From: Vibrio parahaemolyticus
GTDB lineage: Bacteria; Pseudomonadota; Gammaproteobacteria; Enterobacterales; Vibrionaceae
Assembly (NCBI RefSeq): GCF_900460535.1
Contig: NZ_UHIL01000001.1
Coordinates: forward strand, 2,480,001-2,544,000
Length of the DNA stretch: 64,000 bases
Direction: 5' to 3'
The position numbers were made by a program, and so were the translations under genes. Positions 25,172-34,161 of this stretch are shown here, piece after piece (position 1 is the stretch's first letter; the number at the start of each line of letters is the position of its first letter). The notes below the pieces were generated by a model. That model saw only the letters and a program-made list of their open reading frames with translations. It was not told the origin of the DNA and ran no database searches.

Positions 25172-27949
25172 GTGCACCTAAGTCCAAACGATTCAAACCA
25201 ATACCGCTACCTTACTTTGAGTAATGGCTTGCGCGTATTGCTGATTCATTCTGATACAGCTCAACAGTCGGCAGCCGCCCTAGCTGTGAACGTTGGACAC
25301 TTCGACGACCCAGTTGATCGTCAAGGTCTGGCTCACTATCTAGAACACATGCTTTTTTTGGGTACGGAAAAATACCCTAAAGTGGGCGAGTTTCAAAGTT
25401 ATATTAGCCAACATGGTGGAACGAATAACGCGTGGACAGGAACGGAGCACACCTGCTTCTTTTTTGATGTCACTCCAAGTGCATTTGAAAACGCACTGGA
25501 TCGCTTTAGCCAATTCTTTACCGCGCCACTGTTTAACGAAGAAGCATTAGATAAAGAGCGCCAAGCGGTCGACTCTGAGTACAAGCTGAAATTGAATGAC
25601 GACTCGCGTCGCTTGTATCAAGTCAACAAAGAAGTCATCAATCCAGAACATCCATTTTCAAAATTCTCTGTCGGCAATTTAGATACGCTTGGCGACCGAG
25701 ATGGTCAGTCTATTCGTGATGAAATTGTCGAGTTTCATCATTCTCAATATTCAGCCGATCTTATGACGCTGACGTTGTTTGGGCCTCAATCTCTTGATGA
25801 GCAGCAAGCTTGGGTAGAAGCCATGTTCGCCGACATCCCTAATCATCAATTAAGTGGCAAATCGATTGATGTACCGATTGGGACTGAAGACAGCACCGGA
25901 ATTTTGGTTCAAATTGAGCCCATCAAAGAGTTTCGCAAACTCATTCTCACCTTCCCTATGCCGGGAATGGATAAACACTACGGCGTGAAGCCTCTCTCTT
26001 ATTTCGCTCATTTGTTAGGTTACGAAGGCGAAGGGAGCTTGATGCTGCAACTGAAAAGCAAAGGCTGGATCACTTCCCTATCAGCCGGGGGCGGGGCAAG
26101 TGGTAGCAACTATCGTGATTTTACGGTCAGTTGTACACTCACAACAGAAGGGGTAGACCACGTTGATGACATCATTCAAGCTGTCTTTCAATATCTAACC
26201 ATGATCAAACAAGACGGAATGAATGAGTGGCGCTACCTAGAGAAGCAAGCAGTATTGGAGTCTGCGTTCCGCTTTCAAGAACCTTCACGCCCTCTCGATT
26301 TAGTTAGCCATTTAGTCATCAATATGCAGCATTATCAGCCGCACGATATTATCTATGGCGACTACAAAATGTCGGGCTATGATGAAGATCTGCAACGTTC
26401 TCTACTGCAATATTTATCTGTCGACAATGTCCGCGTTACGCTGATCGCCAAAGGACTGGAGTACAATCGCACTGCGGAGTGGTATTTCACCCCCTACTCC
26501 GTCACTCCATTCAGTAGCGAGCAAAAACGCTTCTTCCAACAAATTGATCCGCGTTGGCAGTTTGTTCTGCCAGAGAAGAACCCGTACATTTGTTACGACC
26601 TCGACCCAATGCCCTTTGAAAACGGGGGCTCACTACCGGAGTTGATTGAAGATCTCGAAGGTTTTCGCCTGTGGCATTTGCAAGATGATGAGTTCCGAGT
26701 GCCGAAAGGCGTAGTGTACGTTGCGATCGACAGTTCTCACGCGGTCGCGTCGCCTAAGAATATTGTGAAAACACGTCTTTGTGTCGAAATGTTTTTGGAC
26801 TCACTAGCCAAAGAAACCTACCAAGCTGAAATCGCGGGCATGGGCTACAACATGTATGCGCACCAAGGCGGTGTAACTTTGACGTTGTCGGGCTTCAGCC
26901 AAAAACTGCCACAACTGCTTGAGATGATTTTACGCCGTTTCGCCGCGAGAGAGTTTAACCCGACTCGGTTTGAAACCATCAAACAACAATTATTACGTAA
27001 TTGGCGAAATTCATCTCAAGATCGCCCAATTTCTCAACTGTTCAACGCATTAACAGGTTTGTTGCAGCCCAACAATCCTCCTTTCGCGACGCTTGCAGAA
27101 GCGCTGGAAGAGATTGAAGTCGATGAACTGTCGACATTCGTCGAGTCGATTTTGGCGGAACTCCACGTAGAAATGTTCGTTTATGGCGACTGGCAACGTC
27201 AACAAGCGCATGATATGGCAACAACCTTGAAAGATGCCTTGCGCGTAAAAGAACAGCGCTACGAAGAAGCACTGCGTCCGTTAATTATGCTCGGTCAAAA
27301 TGGCAGTTTTCAGCGCGAAGTGCATTGTAATCAACAAGATTCTGCTGTGGTAATTTACCACCAGTGTGAAGACATCGAACCGCGCAGCATCGCACTTTAT
27401 TCTTTGGCCAATCACCTCATGTCGGCAACCTTCTTTCATGAGATTCGCACCAAGCAGCAACTCGGCTACATGGTCGGCACTGGTAACATGCCACTGAACC
27501 GTCATCCGGGGATTGTGCTTTATGTGCAATCACCAAACGCAGCTCCTGCGGAATTGGTCACCTCTATCGACGAATTTTTAAATGCATTTTACATGGTGCT
27601 TTTGGAGCTCAACGACTACCAATGGCACAGCAGTAAGCGTGGCCTTTGGAACCAAATCGCAACCCCAGACACGACTTTACGTGGACGAGCGCAACGCTTG
27701 TGGGTAGCCATAGGCAACAAAGATACCGAGTTTAATCAACGCGAAAAAGTACTAGCCGAGCTCAAAAAGCTAACAAGAGCAGACATGATTCGCTTTGTCG
27801 TTAACGAACTGAAACCGAGAACAGCAAACCGGTTGGTCATGCACTCGCAAGGCCAAGCACATGTCGATGCTCCTCGAATTCACTTAGGACAAGAAATTGG
27901 CTCTATCGAAGAATTTCAGTTACGACCAAAAGATTGTGGTCTGGGCTAA
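25172..27949 (+). CDS. Insulinase-family (M16) zinc metalloprotease, pitrilysin-like
   Basis: This 925-residue protein belongs to the insulin-degrading enzyme/pitrilysin family, clam-shell proteases that degrade peptides up to small proteins. The inverted zinc motif HYLEH (55-59) with a distal glutamate in the RQAVDSEYKLKL block and the FLGTEKYPKVGEF and NNAWTG segments are all present. Three further M16 repeats follow, with the usual KQQLGYMVGTG near the C-terminus. Unlike E. coli pitrilysin (PtrA), no signal peptide is seen, so it is probably cytosolic. The start is GTG with GGAG nine bases upstream. It stands alone between sixA and a small secreted protein. Confidence 0.93.
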   Translation: MHLSPNDSNQYRYLTLSNGLRVLLIHSDTAQQSAAALAVNVGHFDDPVDRQGLAHYLEHMLFLGTEKYPKVGEFQSYISQHGGTNNAWTGTEHTCFFFDVTPSAFENALDRFSQFFTAPLFNEEALDKERQAVDSEYKLKLNDDSRRLYQVNKEVINPEHPFSKFSVGNLDTLGDRDGQSIRDEIVEFHHSQYSADLMTLTLFGPQSLDEQQAWVEAMFADIPNHQLSGKSIDVPIGTEDSTGILVQIEPIKEFRKLILTFPMPGMDKHYGVKPLSYFAHLLGYEGEGSLMLQLKSKGWITSLSAGGGASGSNYRDFTVSCTLTTEGVDHVDDIIQAVFQYLTMIKQDGMNEWRYLEKQAVLESAFRFQEPSRPLDLVSHLVINMQHYQPHDIIYGDYKMSGYDEDLQRSLLQYLSVDNVRVTLIAKGLEYNRTAEWYFTPYSVTPFSSEQKRFFQQIDPRWQFVLPEKNPYICYDLDPMPFENGGSLPELIEDLEGFRLWHLQDDEFRVPKGVVYVAIDSSHAVASPKNIVKTRLCVEMFLDSLAKETYQAEIAGMGYNMYAHQGGVTLTLSGFSQKLPQLLEMILRRFAAREFNPTRFETIKQQLLRNWRNSSQDRPISQLFNALTGLLQPNNPPFATLAEALEEIEVDELSTFVESILAELHVEMFVYGDWQRQQAHDMATTLKDALRVKEQRYEEALRPLIMLGQNGSFQREVHCNQQDSAVVIYHQCEDIEPRSIALYSLANHLMSATFFHEIRTKQQLGYMVGTGNMPLNRHPGIVLYVQSPNAAPAELVTSIDEFLNAFYMVLLELNDYQWHSSKRGLWNQIATPDTTLRGRAQRLWVAIGNKDTEFNQREKVLAELKKLTRADMIRFVVNELKPRTANRLVMHSQGQAHVDAPRIHLGQEIGSIEEFQLRPKDCGLG

Positions 27950-28049
27950 GACCAGCACCGTAATGGATAAAATGGGCGGAAGTCGAGCTGTAAAATATGT
28001 GAGAACCCCATCAATTTACTAATACGACTTGGATAGTCTTAACAGAAAA

Positions 28050-28077
28050 TTGAAATTACGCGATTGCCGCTTATGCT
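28050..28077 (+). promoter_or_regulatory. Putative promoter of the small secreted protein gene
   Basis: TTGAAA (28050-28055) and TATGCT (28072-28077) are separated by 16 bases, a good sigma-70 match. The start codon follows 38 bases later with GAGG in front of it. Confidence 0.55.
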
Positions 28078-28114
28078 CTAATTACCGCACAAAAAACATG
28101 TAGATGAGGCACTC

Positions 28115-28369
28115 ATGAAGAAACTATTACTACTTGCTGCAGTATTATTACCATTCGCATCCGCTCATGCAGAAATCACAGTAAAAGGTGACGATTTTGA
28201 GTTGAGCAAAGATTGTGTTCGCCTAAGCGGTGACAATATTTCCGTCAAATCCGACGATTGCTCTTCTAAAAACTGGGATGATAAAGACAAAAAAGGAAAC
28301 GCTAGCGTGCGTGGCGATGACAACCCAGGTAAAGGGCATAACAAAGATAAAAAAGACAAGAAGAAATAA
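28115..28369 (+). CDS. Small secreted Lys/Asp-rich protein of unknown function
   Basis: This 84-residue protein has a clear signal peptide (MKKLLLLAAVLLPFASAHA, cleavage after position 19). A short region follows with two related segments, ITVKGDDFELSKDC and NISVKSDDCSS, each ending at a cysteine. The tail of about 30 residues is extremely Lys/Asp/Gly-rich and presumably disordered (GHNKDKKDKKK at the end). I do not recognise a family. It should be periplasmic or secreted, and the two cysteines could form a disulfide. It has its own promoter and terminator. Confidence 0.8.
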   Translation: MKKLLLLAAVLLPFASAHAEITVKGDDFELSKDCVRLSGDNISVKSDDCSSKNWDDKDKKGNASVRGDDNPGKGHNKDKKDKKK

Positions 28370-28382
28370 ACACTTCTGTTCG

Positions 28383-28412
28383 AAAAAAGGCTTGCGCGAT
28401 GCAAGCCTTTTT
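28383..28412. terminator. Bidirectional terminator between the small protein gene and fadJ
   Basis: AAAAAGGCTTGC (28384-28395) pairs with GCAAGCCTTTTT (28401-28412), with T-tracts on both strands. Confidence 0.9.
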
Positions 28413-28433
28413 AATGTTCAGAGTTTCAAGCAC

Positions 28434-30545
28434 TTAGTAGAAGGTACGACCTTCACCCGCTCTAGTCAGAAGTCCGTCGCATGGCGCATAACGATCGCCA
28501 TATTTCGATGCAAATTCGTTCATTTTCTCAACCAGTTCTTTCAAACCGAACTGATCCATATAACGGAATGGCCCGCCAAGGAATGGAGGGAAGCCAATAC
28601 CAAAAATCGCACCAATATCGCCATCGCGCGGAGAGCGAATAATACCGTCGTCCAAGCATCGTACTGCTTCATTAAGCATTGGCAGTACACAGCGCAACGC
28701 AATATCGTTATCGCTGAGCTTCGATTCTGGCGTCAGTTTGAGTAGCTTGTAGATGGATTTATCGACTTCTTTCTTCTTACCTTTGTAAGTGTAGAAACCT
28801 TTCCCGCTCTTGCGTCCTTTGCGACCGTCATTCAATAAGATATCGAATACATCAGGACCTTTGAATCGCTCGCCCAACTCATTGACCAGAATCGGCATGA
28901 TCTTCGCGCCAATATCAACACCAACTTCATCAAGTAACGTGATTGGCCCAACAGGGAAGCCGAAATCCAACAGCGCACCATCTAACTTCTCAATCGGCTC
29001 ATTTGCCAGCAAGATATGCGCAGCTTCATTCATGTAAGGCGCAAGAATGCGGTTTACGTAAAAGCCAGCTTTGTCCTTCACAACGATTGGGGTTTTACCC
29101 TGCTTCTTAGCCAATGCGACAACTGTCGAAATGGTTTCATCAGACGTTGTTTCATGCGGAATCACTTCCACCAGCGGCATTTTTTCTACTGGGCTAAAGT
29201 AATGTAAACCGACGATGTTTTCTGGTCGCTCTGCCTTTTCTGCAATCTTGTGGATTGGTAACGAAGACGTGTTCGTAGCAAAAATAGTTTCAGATTTTGC
29301 GTTTGCTTCAATGTCCGCAACCATCTGTTGTTTTAGATCCAAGTCTTCGAAAACCGCTTCGATCACAACATCAATGTGGTTGTAACTTGTAAAGTCTACG
29401 CCACCTGACAGTTGCAACATCTTTGCCTGTAAATCGGCTTTCGACAGGATGCGACGTTTGCGCTGCTTCTCAAACAACTTGTAGTTGTAGTTAAGTGCAT
29501 TCAACACACCGTCATTGCTCACATCTTTGATTCGAACAGGCACTTTTGCTTTTGCAACCGTTACATGACTGATCCCAGCGCCCATTAAGCCGCCACCAAG
29601 AACACCCACTTTTTTCACCGCTGCAGGCTGTGCATCCGTGCCGTGTTCCTTCTTCATTTCAGTAGTCGCGAAGAAGATAGAGCGCAATGCTTTCGATTCG
29701 GAGCTCATCACAAGCTCACCAAATCGTTTCGCTTCAAGCTCTTGCCCTTGTGCAAAGCCTTTTTCCAGACCGTGTTGAATCACTTCAAGAATCGCGACCG
29801 TTGCTGGATAGTTGCCACGGGTCTTCTGGTTGGTTTTCTTCGCAGCTTGTTCGAAAACAAGCTTACGACCTAACCCACTGCCCGACATCAACTTCTCTTT
29901 CGTCGATTGCTTTTTCTTGCCCTTGTTCTTGCCTTTGTCGATAAACTGTTTTGCTACGTCGAGCAAAATTGTGTCAGGGACACACGCGTCCACAACGCCC
30001 AGTTTTTTGGCTTTCTTCGCGCGAAGCTGTTTACCCGTCAGGATCAAGTCCAATGACGGTAACAGACCAATCAAACGAGGCAAACGCTGAGTACCGCCAG
30101 AACCCGGCAATAGACCGAGTTGAACTTCTGGTAAGCCTAAGCGTGTCTTATCGGAATCCGTACAAACACGGTAATCACATGCAAGCGCAAGTTCTAAACC
30201 GCCACCCAAACATGGGCCGTGAATAGCCGCAACCACAGGGTAAGGTAAGTCAGACAGTTGTTGGAACAACTCTTGACCTTGTTTTGCCAATGCTTGTGCT
30301 TCATTCGCTGTGGTGCATGCCTCCAACATACGAACATCGGCACCTGCCACAAAATTATCCGGTTTTAAGGAGTGAATGATCATCCCTTTGATGCCACTGG
30401 AGTCTTTTAGCTGAGCAAAAATTTCTTTCATTTCATCAGCAAAAGCTGCCTGTAGCGTGTTCATCTTTTCATTTGGTACGTCGATCGCTAACCATGCAAT
30501 GTTCTGCTCATCAACGTTAAGACTAAATGCTTTTTGCTCGCTCAT
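28434..30545 (-). CDS. fadJ: Fatty acid oxidation complex subunit alpha FadJ
   Basis: FadJ combines enoyl-CoA hydratase (about 1-190) and 3-hydroxyacyl-CoA dehydrogenase (about 305-700) activities of beta-oxidation. The hydratase oxyanion region [18 protein letters not shown] and the Rossmann loop [13 protein letters not shown] are visible. The 703-residue length fits FadJ, and the fadI-fadJ order distinguishes it from FadB. Its ATG overlaps the fadI stop by one base (TAATG), so translation is coupled. FadJ and FadI form the complex used in particular during anaerobic growth in E. coli. Confidence 0.97.
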   Translation of the reverse strand: MSEQKAFSLNVDEQNIAWLAIDVPNEKMNTLQAAFADEMKEIFAQLKDSSGIKGMIIHSLKPDNFVAGADVRMLEACTTANEAQALAKQGQELFQQLSDLPYPVVAAIHGPCLGGGLELALACDYRVCTDSDKTRLGLPEVQLGLLPGSGGTQRLPRLIGLLPSLDLILTGKQLRAKKAKKLGVVDACVPDTILLDVAKQFIDKGKNKGKKKQSTKEKLMSGSGLGRKLVFEQAAKKTNQKTRGNYPATVAILEVIQHGLEKGFAQGQELEAKRFGELVMSSESKALRSIFFATTEMKKEHGTDAQPAAVKKVGVLGGGLMGAGISHVTVAKAKVPVRIKDVSNDGVLNALNYNYKLFEKQRKRRILSKADLQAKMLQLSGGVDFTSYNHIDVVIEAVFEDLDLKQQMVADIEANAKSETIFATNTSSLPIHKIAEKAERPENIVGLHYFSPVEKMPLVEVIPHETTSDETISTVVALAKKQGKTPIVVKDKAGFYVNRILAPYMNEAAHILLANEPIEKLDGALLDFGFPVGPITLLDEVGVDIGAKIMPILVNELGERFKGPDVFDILLNDGRKGRKSGKGFYTYKGKKKEVDKSIYKLLKLTPESKLSDNDIALRCVLPMLNEAVRCLDDGIIRSPRDGDIGAIFGIGFPPFLGGPFRYMDQFGLKELVEKMNEFASKYGDRYAPCDGLLTRAGEGRTFY

Positions 30546-31852
30546 TACTCAACCTCCAGAATCATTGCAGCGCCAAGACCACCCGCAGCACAAGCGGTAT
30601 TCAATGCAATACCACCACCACGACGTTTCAGTTCACGTAGAGTTTGCGTCATCATACGCGCACCCGTCGCCGCGAATGGGTGACCGTAAGCAATTGAGCC
30701 ACCGAGCACGTTGAATTTATCCATGTCGATTTCACCGATCGCTTTCGAACGACCTAGGTTTTCTTGAGCAAACTTATCTGAGGCAAACATTTTCACGTTT
30801 GCCAATGCTTGAGCAGCAAACGCTTCATGCATATCGATCAGAGTCAGATCCGACAGTTCCAAGCCTGTGTTTTCGAGCACTTTCGCAGTCGCGTAAGACG
30901 GTCCCATCAGCATGTCTTTTTCCACACCAATCGCTGAGAATGCGTAGCCACGGATGTAGCCAAGAATTTCCATGCCCAACTCATTCGCTTTACCTTCGCG
31001 CATCAGCATCACTGCCGCGCCGCCATCAGTCAGCGGCGTACTGTTTGCTGCGGTAACACTGCCGTACTGGCGGTCAAATGCAGGACGTAACTTTGCATAG
31101 CCCTCTAACGTCGAGTCGTGACGAACGTTGTTGTCTTCAGAAATCCACTTTTTGTAAGGTTCAGGGAAAGCGGTCATCACCTCACCTTGGATTTTGCCTT
31201 CTTTCCAAGCTTGGGATGCCAATGTATGAGAGCGATGAGCTAGCGCATCTTGTTCTGCGCGTGAGATACCGTGCGTCTTCGCCATTTGCTCTGCCGTTTG
31301 TCCCATCGACAAACCCGTCGAGTATTCCGCGACGGCTGGCGGAACAGGCATGAGGTCTTTAAAACTCAGACTCTTGAGAATATTGAGCTTCTGACCCAAT
31401 GTTTTGGTTTTGCTTAGAGCCAACAGGTTAGCAGCAAGTTTTTTGGACACACCGATAGGAAGTACAGAAGATGAATCCGCACCACCAGCGATACCAATTT
31501 CAATGGTGCCCGCCATGATGCTCTCTGCTACGTTTACCGCCGCTTGGAAGCTCGTCGCACAAGCACGCGTCACGCTGTAAGCGTCGGTATGGATGTTCAT
31601 CCCCGTGCCCAATACGATTTCTCGTGCGATGTTTGGTGCTTCAGGCATTTGAACCACTTGTCCAAACACCACTTGTTCAATTAATTTCGGATCAATATCT
31701 GTTCGAGCAAGCATTTCGCTTACTACCATTTTCCCTAAATCGACCGCTGGCACTTGGCTAAATTCCGTGCTTTGACGAGCAAAGGGAGTTCGAAGCCCCG
31801 CGACAATAGCAACACGCTCACCATTGCGTGTTTTTACTTCCTGCTTGCCCAT
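30545..31852 (-). CDS. fadI: Acetyl-CoA acyltransferase FadI (3-ketoacyl-CoA thiolase)
   Basis: FadI performs the thiolytic step of beta-oxidation. The 435-residue protein has the nucleophile Cys98 in [10 protein letters not shown]. The second active cysteine lies in [13 protein letters not shown] near the C-terminus, with the histidine in [15 protein letters not shown]. It is the first gene of fadI-fadJ. A good ribosome-binding site (AAGGAG) precedes the ATG, and a FadR operator overlaps the predicted transcript start. Confidence 0.97.
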   Translation of the reverse strand: MGKQEVKTRNGERVAIVAGLRTPFARQSTEFSQVPAVDLGKMVVSEMLARTDIDPKLIEQVVFGQVVQMPEAPNIAREIVLGTGMNIHTDAYSVTRACATSFQAAVNVAESIMAGTIEIGIAGGADSSSVLPIGVSKKLAANLLALSKTKTLGQKLNILKSLSFKDLMPVPPAVAEYSTGLSMGQTAEQMAKTHGISRAEQDALAHRSHTLASQAWKEGKIQGEVMTAFPEPYKKWISEDNNVRHDSTLEGYAKLRPAFDRQYGSVTAANSTPLTDGGAAVMLMREGKANELGMEILGYIRGYAFSAIGVEKDMLMGPSYATAKVLENTGLELSDLTLIDMHEAFAAQALANVKMFASDKFAQENLGRSKAIGEIDMDKFNVLGGSIAYGHPFAATGARMMTQTLRELKRRGGGIALNTACAAGGLGAAMILEVE

Positions 31853-31867
31853 TGTTTCTCCTTAAAT

Positions 31868-31916
31868 ACAAGAGGTCTGACCTGATGCATTGTAATCAAT
31901 TTGTTAAATTTATCAA
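31868..31916 (-). promoter_or_regulatory. fadI-fadJ promoter with FadR operator
   Basis: On the minus strand TTGATA (31911-31916) and TACAAT (31889-31894) are 16 bases apart, forming a good sigma-70 promoter. Just downstream lies the palindrome AGGTCTGACCT (31873-31883), with the perfect FadR core GGTC-N-GACC. A repressor there would block initiation until long-chain acyl-CoA releases FadR. The promoter and operator are read from sequence; FadR control is inferred from the family. Confidence 0.82.
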
Positions 31917-32031
31917 ACATGCGTTTAAATAAACGTGAAGCAAGTAGATCAATTGCTCTAGTTCATTGATTATATTGAATAACTATAGAAGCTAAAAACG
32001 GCAGAAAGTGTGTGGCAGGTAAAATTGAAGC

Positions 32032-32194
32032 AAAAAAAAACCACACATAACTGTGTGGTCGGAATATCTATAAAACAATTAACTTACGCCAATTGAAAAT
32101 TAATCAGTTTCCTGATTAGGAGAAAGTAAAGTCAGCCTTCAAAAGGAAGTGTCATCTTGCTCAACATGTTAGTCACAAGGACTAACGAGATGAC
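32032..32194 (-). ncRNA. Candidate FNR-activated small RNA, FnrS-like
   Basis: A predicted transcript of about 163 nucleotides starts at G32194 and opens with a long stem-loop. GTCATCT at the very 5' end pairs with AGATGAC, and inside it GTTAGTC pairs with GACTAAC. A pyrimidine-rich linker follows with ACTTCCTTTT (32141-32150), a stretch I recall from E. coli FnrS. Next come a TAATCAG-GAAA-CTGATTA hairpin (32101-32118) and the terminator ACCACACA/TGTGTGGT with nine T residues (32032-32059). An FNR box at -41.5 precedes it. No open frame of note overlaps it. It may be the Vibrio counterpart of FnrS, which represses aerobic metabolism genes, but homology is unproven. Confidence 0.72.
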
Positions 32195-32201
32195 AAGATG
32201 T

Positions 32202-32242
32202 ACTATAACCCCTTCACTGCTTGAGATTTTGAAATAGATCAA
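32202..32242 (-). promoter_or_regulatory. FNR box and promoter of the small RNA candidate
   Basis: TTGAAATAGATCAA (32229-32242) differs from the FNR consensus TTGAT-N4-ATCAA at one base. TATAGT (32202-32207, minus strand) is a good -10. With a transcript start at 32194 the box is centred at -41.5, the standard class II activator position, and the -35 region is weak, as expected for activator dependence. Confidence 0.72.
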
Positions 32243-32568
32243 TTTTATGGTGATTTTACGATCTTTGAACGCATCTAAATGCCTCATCTATTCAAGTCCA
32301 TTCACAAGCTTGCTACTCAAAATACGCATCAGATACATAAATCCAATGCATTTAACCAAGTCATTGATAACTAAATGATGATATTGTTAACAAGCAAAGC
32401 TGCATCACTAAAGATAATATCGGTTATTTGTGTATACACTTTTATATACCGACTTAGCTTGTAACGAATGGATTTATCACTCGATGCTGGCTTAGATTGG
32501 CTTAGCCATAAGTGATGGAATAGAAGTAAAGTCATGCTCAAAACGTATAAGAAATACACAGAGCGAGG
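32243..32568. other. Gap upstream of the ECF sigma gene
   Basis: No supported gene lies here; a 62-codon minus-strand frame (32371-32559) has no recognisable features. A dyad TCGGT...GTGTATACAC...ACCGA lies near 32430-32465. Another pairs ATCACT with AGTGAT and GGCT with AGCC at about 32475-32516. Either could be an operator or leader element for the sigma gene. Confidence 0.35.
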
Positions 32569-32570
32569 AT

Positions 32571-32575
32571 GGAGG
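32571..32575 (+). promoter_or_regulatory. Ribosome-binding site that decides the sigma-factor start
   Basis: GGAGG lies five bases before GTG at 32581. The in-frame ATG at 32569 overlaps this sequence and has no proper site of its own, so GTG is preferred. Confidence 0.6.
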
Positions 32576-32580
32576 CTCCT

Positions 32581-33144
32581 GTGGCCATATTAAAAATGTT
32601 TGGAAAGAAAAATTCCAACAGTCCGGTCAACTCTGATATGGACAAACAAAGAAAATATGAAGCGCTCGTCCGGGGCTATCACCGCGATTTGTACCGCTAT
32701 GCATACTGGTTGTGTAAGGACAAAGCAATTGCGGAAGACTTAGTGCAAGAGACCTGCTTACGTGCATGGAAGTCTCTCGATAGCCTTCAAGATGAAAAAG
32801 CTGCGAAATCTTGGCTTATTACTATATTAAGGCGAGAAAACGCACGTCGCTTCGAACGCAAACAATTTGATTTAGTTGATATCGATGACTACGGCAACGA
32901 TGCTAAGGTCAGCGACGATCCTCATCATCAACAAGAATGGCTTCAAGCACAGATCATGAGGTTGGATGTGGAATATCGTGAACCTCTGTTTCTTCAGGTT
33001 ATTGGTGGTTTCAGTGGAGAAGAAATCGGCGACATTCTTGATTTAAATAAGAACACAGTAATGACTCGACTTTTCCGAGCTCGAAATCAACTTAAAGAGA
33101 TGTTGGATTCTCAAGATACTAAGAGAGGACAAAAAAATGGATGA
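32581..33144 (+). CDS. ECF-type sigma-70 family RNA polymerase sigma factor
   Basis: This is a 187-residue extracytoplasmic-function-type sigma factor. Region 2 (about 25-85) includes YAYWLCKDKAIAEDLVQETCLRAW, and region 4 (about 125-180) includes FSGEEIGDILDLNKNTVMTRLFRARNQL. Regions 1.1 and 3 are missing. It is not the main envelope-stress RpoE, since no rseA/rseB follow. The next gene, a DUF3379 membrane protein, overlaps it by 8 bp and is probably its anti-sigma factor. Targets are unknown; the adjacent fadL gene is one possibility. The GTG start is argued from the ribosome-binding site. Confidence 0.9.
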   Translation: MAILKMFGKKNSNSPVNSDMDKQRKYEALVRGYHRDLYRYAYWLCKDKAIAEDLVQETCLRAWKSLDSLQDEKAAKSWLITILRRENARRFERKQFDLVDIDDYGNDAKVSDDPHHQQEWLQAQIMRLDVEYREPLFLQVIGGFSGEEIGDILDLNKNTVMTRLFRARNQLKEMLDSQDTKRGQKNG

Positions 33145-33865
33145 TTTAGAATTTCGTCGTCGTATTTTGTCGGATCCAAAACAGAAGGATGAAGAGATTC
33201 TGCAAGCGTTGGCTGCTAGCGATGCCAACAGTAAGTTTGTTGATGACGTTTTGGATCTCGACGCGAAAATTAAGCAGGCCATGAATGTGGATGTGCCAGA
33301 GGATCTTGCTGATAAAATCTTGTTTAGCCAAACCTCTAGCGCGCTTGACGAAAAAGTCGTCAAACCCAACTTTGTCCGCAAAGCTATGGCGCTTGCAGCT
33401 TCTGTTGCCTTTACCGCAGGTTTGCTGGTGGGGCAAATCAACTGGGGTAACATTCTGGTGCCTCCTGCGCAAGCCAGTCTCGCAGATACGGCTATTAAAC
33501 ATGTCATTCATGAAGAGTCGTTTGTACGCCATTTAGATGAAAACGTGCCGAGTTCCCAGATCAATGCGAAGATGTCGCCATTTCATTATCAGTTTAGTGA
33601 CAACTTCCCTTACCACGTTTACTACCTAAACCACTGTGGATTTGGTGAAGCTAATGCTTTACACATGGTTTTTCAGGGTGTAAAGGGCAAAGTAACGCTC
33701 TTTATTACGGGAATTTCTAGCCAACAAACGGCAGATTTTGAAAAGGATGGTATGACAGGTATCGTCCAACCCGTTGGTTCAACCAGCATGATTTTAGTCG
33801 GCGAACAAGGTGAAGACATTGACGCTATCGCCACTAAACTGGCGCCTATGCTAAAACCAATGTAA
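33137..33865 (+). CDS. DUF3379 membrane protein, probable anti-sigma factor
   Basis: The 242-residue protein has a helical cytoplasmic N-terminus (about 1-80), a single transmembrane helix (about 83-101, MALAASVAFTAGLLVGQ) and a periplasmic domain of about 140 residues. That topology is typical of anti-sigma factors. The start overlaps the end of the ECF sigma gene by 8 bp, so the two are translationally coupled. I infer that it holds the sigma factor at the membrane until a signal arrives. No zinc-type HxxxCxxC anti-sigma motif is visible, so the binding mode would differ from that class. Confidence 0.8.
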   Translation: MDDLEFRRRILSDPKQKDEEILQALAASDANSKFVDDVLDLDAKIKQAMNVDVPEDLADKILFSQTSSALDEKVVKPNFVRKAMALAASVAFTAGLLVGQINWGNILVPPAQASLADTAIKHVIHEESFVRHLDENVPSSQINAKMSPFHYQFSDNFPYHVYYLNHCGFGEANALHMVFQGVKGKVTLFITGISSQQTADFEKDGMTGIVQPVGSTSMILVGEQGEDIDAIATKLAPMLKPM

Positions 33866-33896
33866 CAACTTCACCAACTTTCGCTTAGAAACATTG

Positions 33897-33933
33897 AAAT
33901 GCCGTCAAATACTCTCATTTGGCGGCATTTTTG
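33897..33933 (+). terminator. Terminator behind the sigma/anti-sigma pair
   Basis: AAATGCCGTCAAAT (33897-33910) pairs with ATTTGGCGGCATTT (33917-33930), with one G-U pair, and is followed by a T-tract. Confidence 0.85.
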
Positions 33934-34057
33934 TATTAATCGCTCACAAAACATTCACCACGCCGATTGCATTTAGAGCTTAAACTCTAAACTATGCAAT
34001 TTAAGCGCAATTTCCCGTCTTTTAGACATCATTTCCGCAATTTTTATTCAATTTTAT

Positions 34058-34098
34058 CTAATGGTCGGATTTGTCTAGCCCACTCTTGATACTACTAT
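34058..34098 (+). promoter_or_regulatory. Putative fadL promoter with FadR-like site
   Basis: ATGGTCGGATTTGTC near 34061-34075 matches the left half and spacing of the FadR consensus (TGGTC-N-GA then GT). TTGTCT (34071-34076) and TACTAT, 16 bases further on, could form the promoter, so the site would overlap the -35 element. FadR represses fadL in E. coli. The site is imperfect. Confidence 0.4.
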
Positions 34099-34161
34099 CT
34101 GCGCCACTGAGCAAAAGCTCAATTTATCGTCCAGAGAGACGAATCTAATAAGGAAAAACAA

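Noticed and set aside
32371..32559. A 62-codon minus-strand frame before the ECF sigma gene
   Set aside because: It has a hydrophobic start but no ribosome-binding site, no recognisable family, and lies in AT-rich intergenic DNA.
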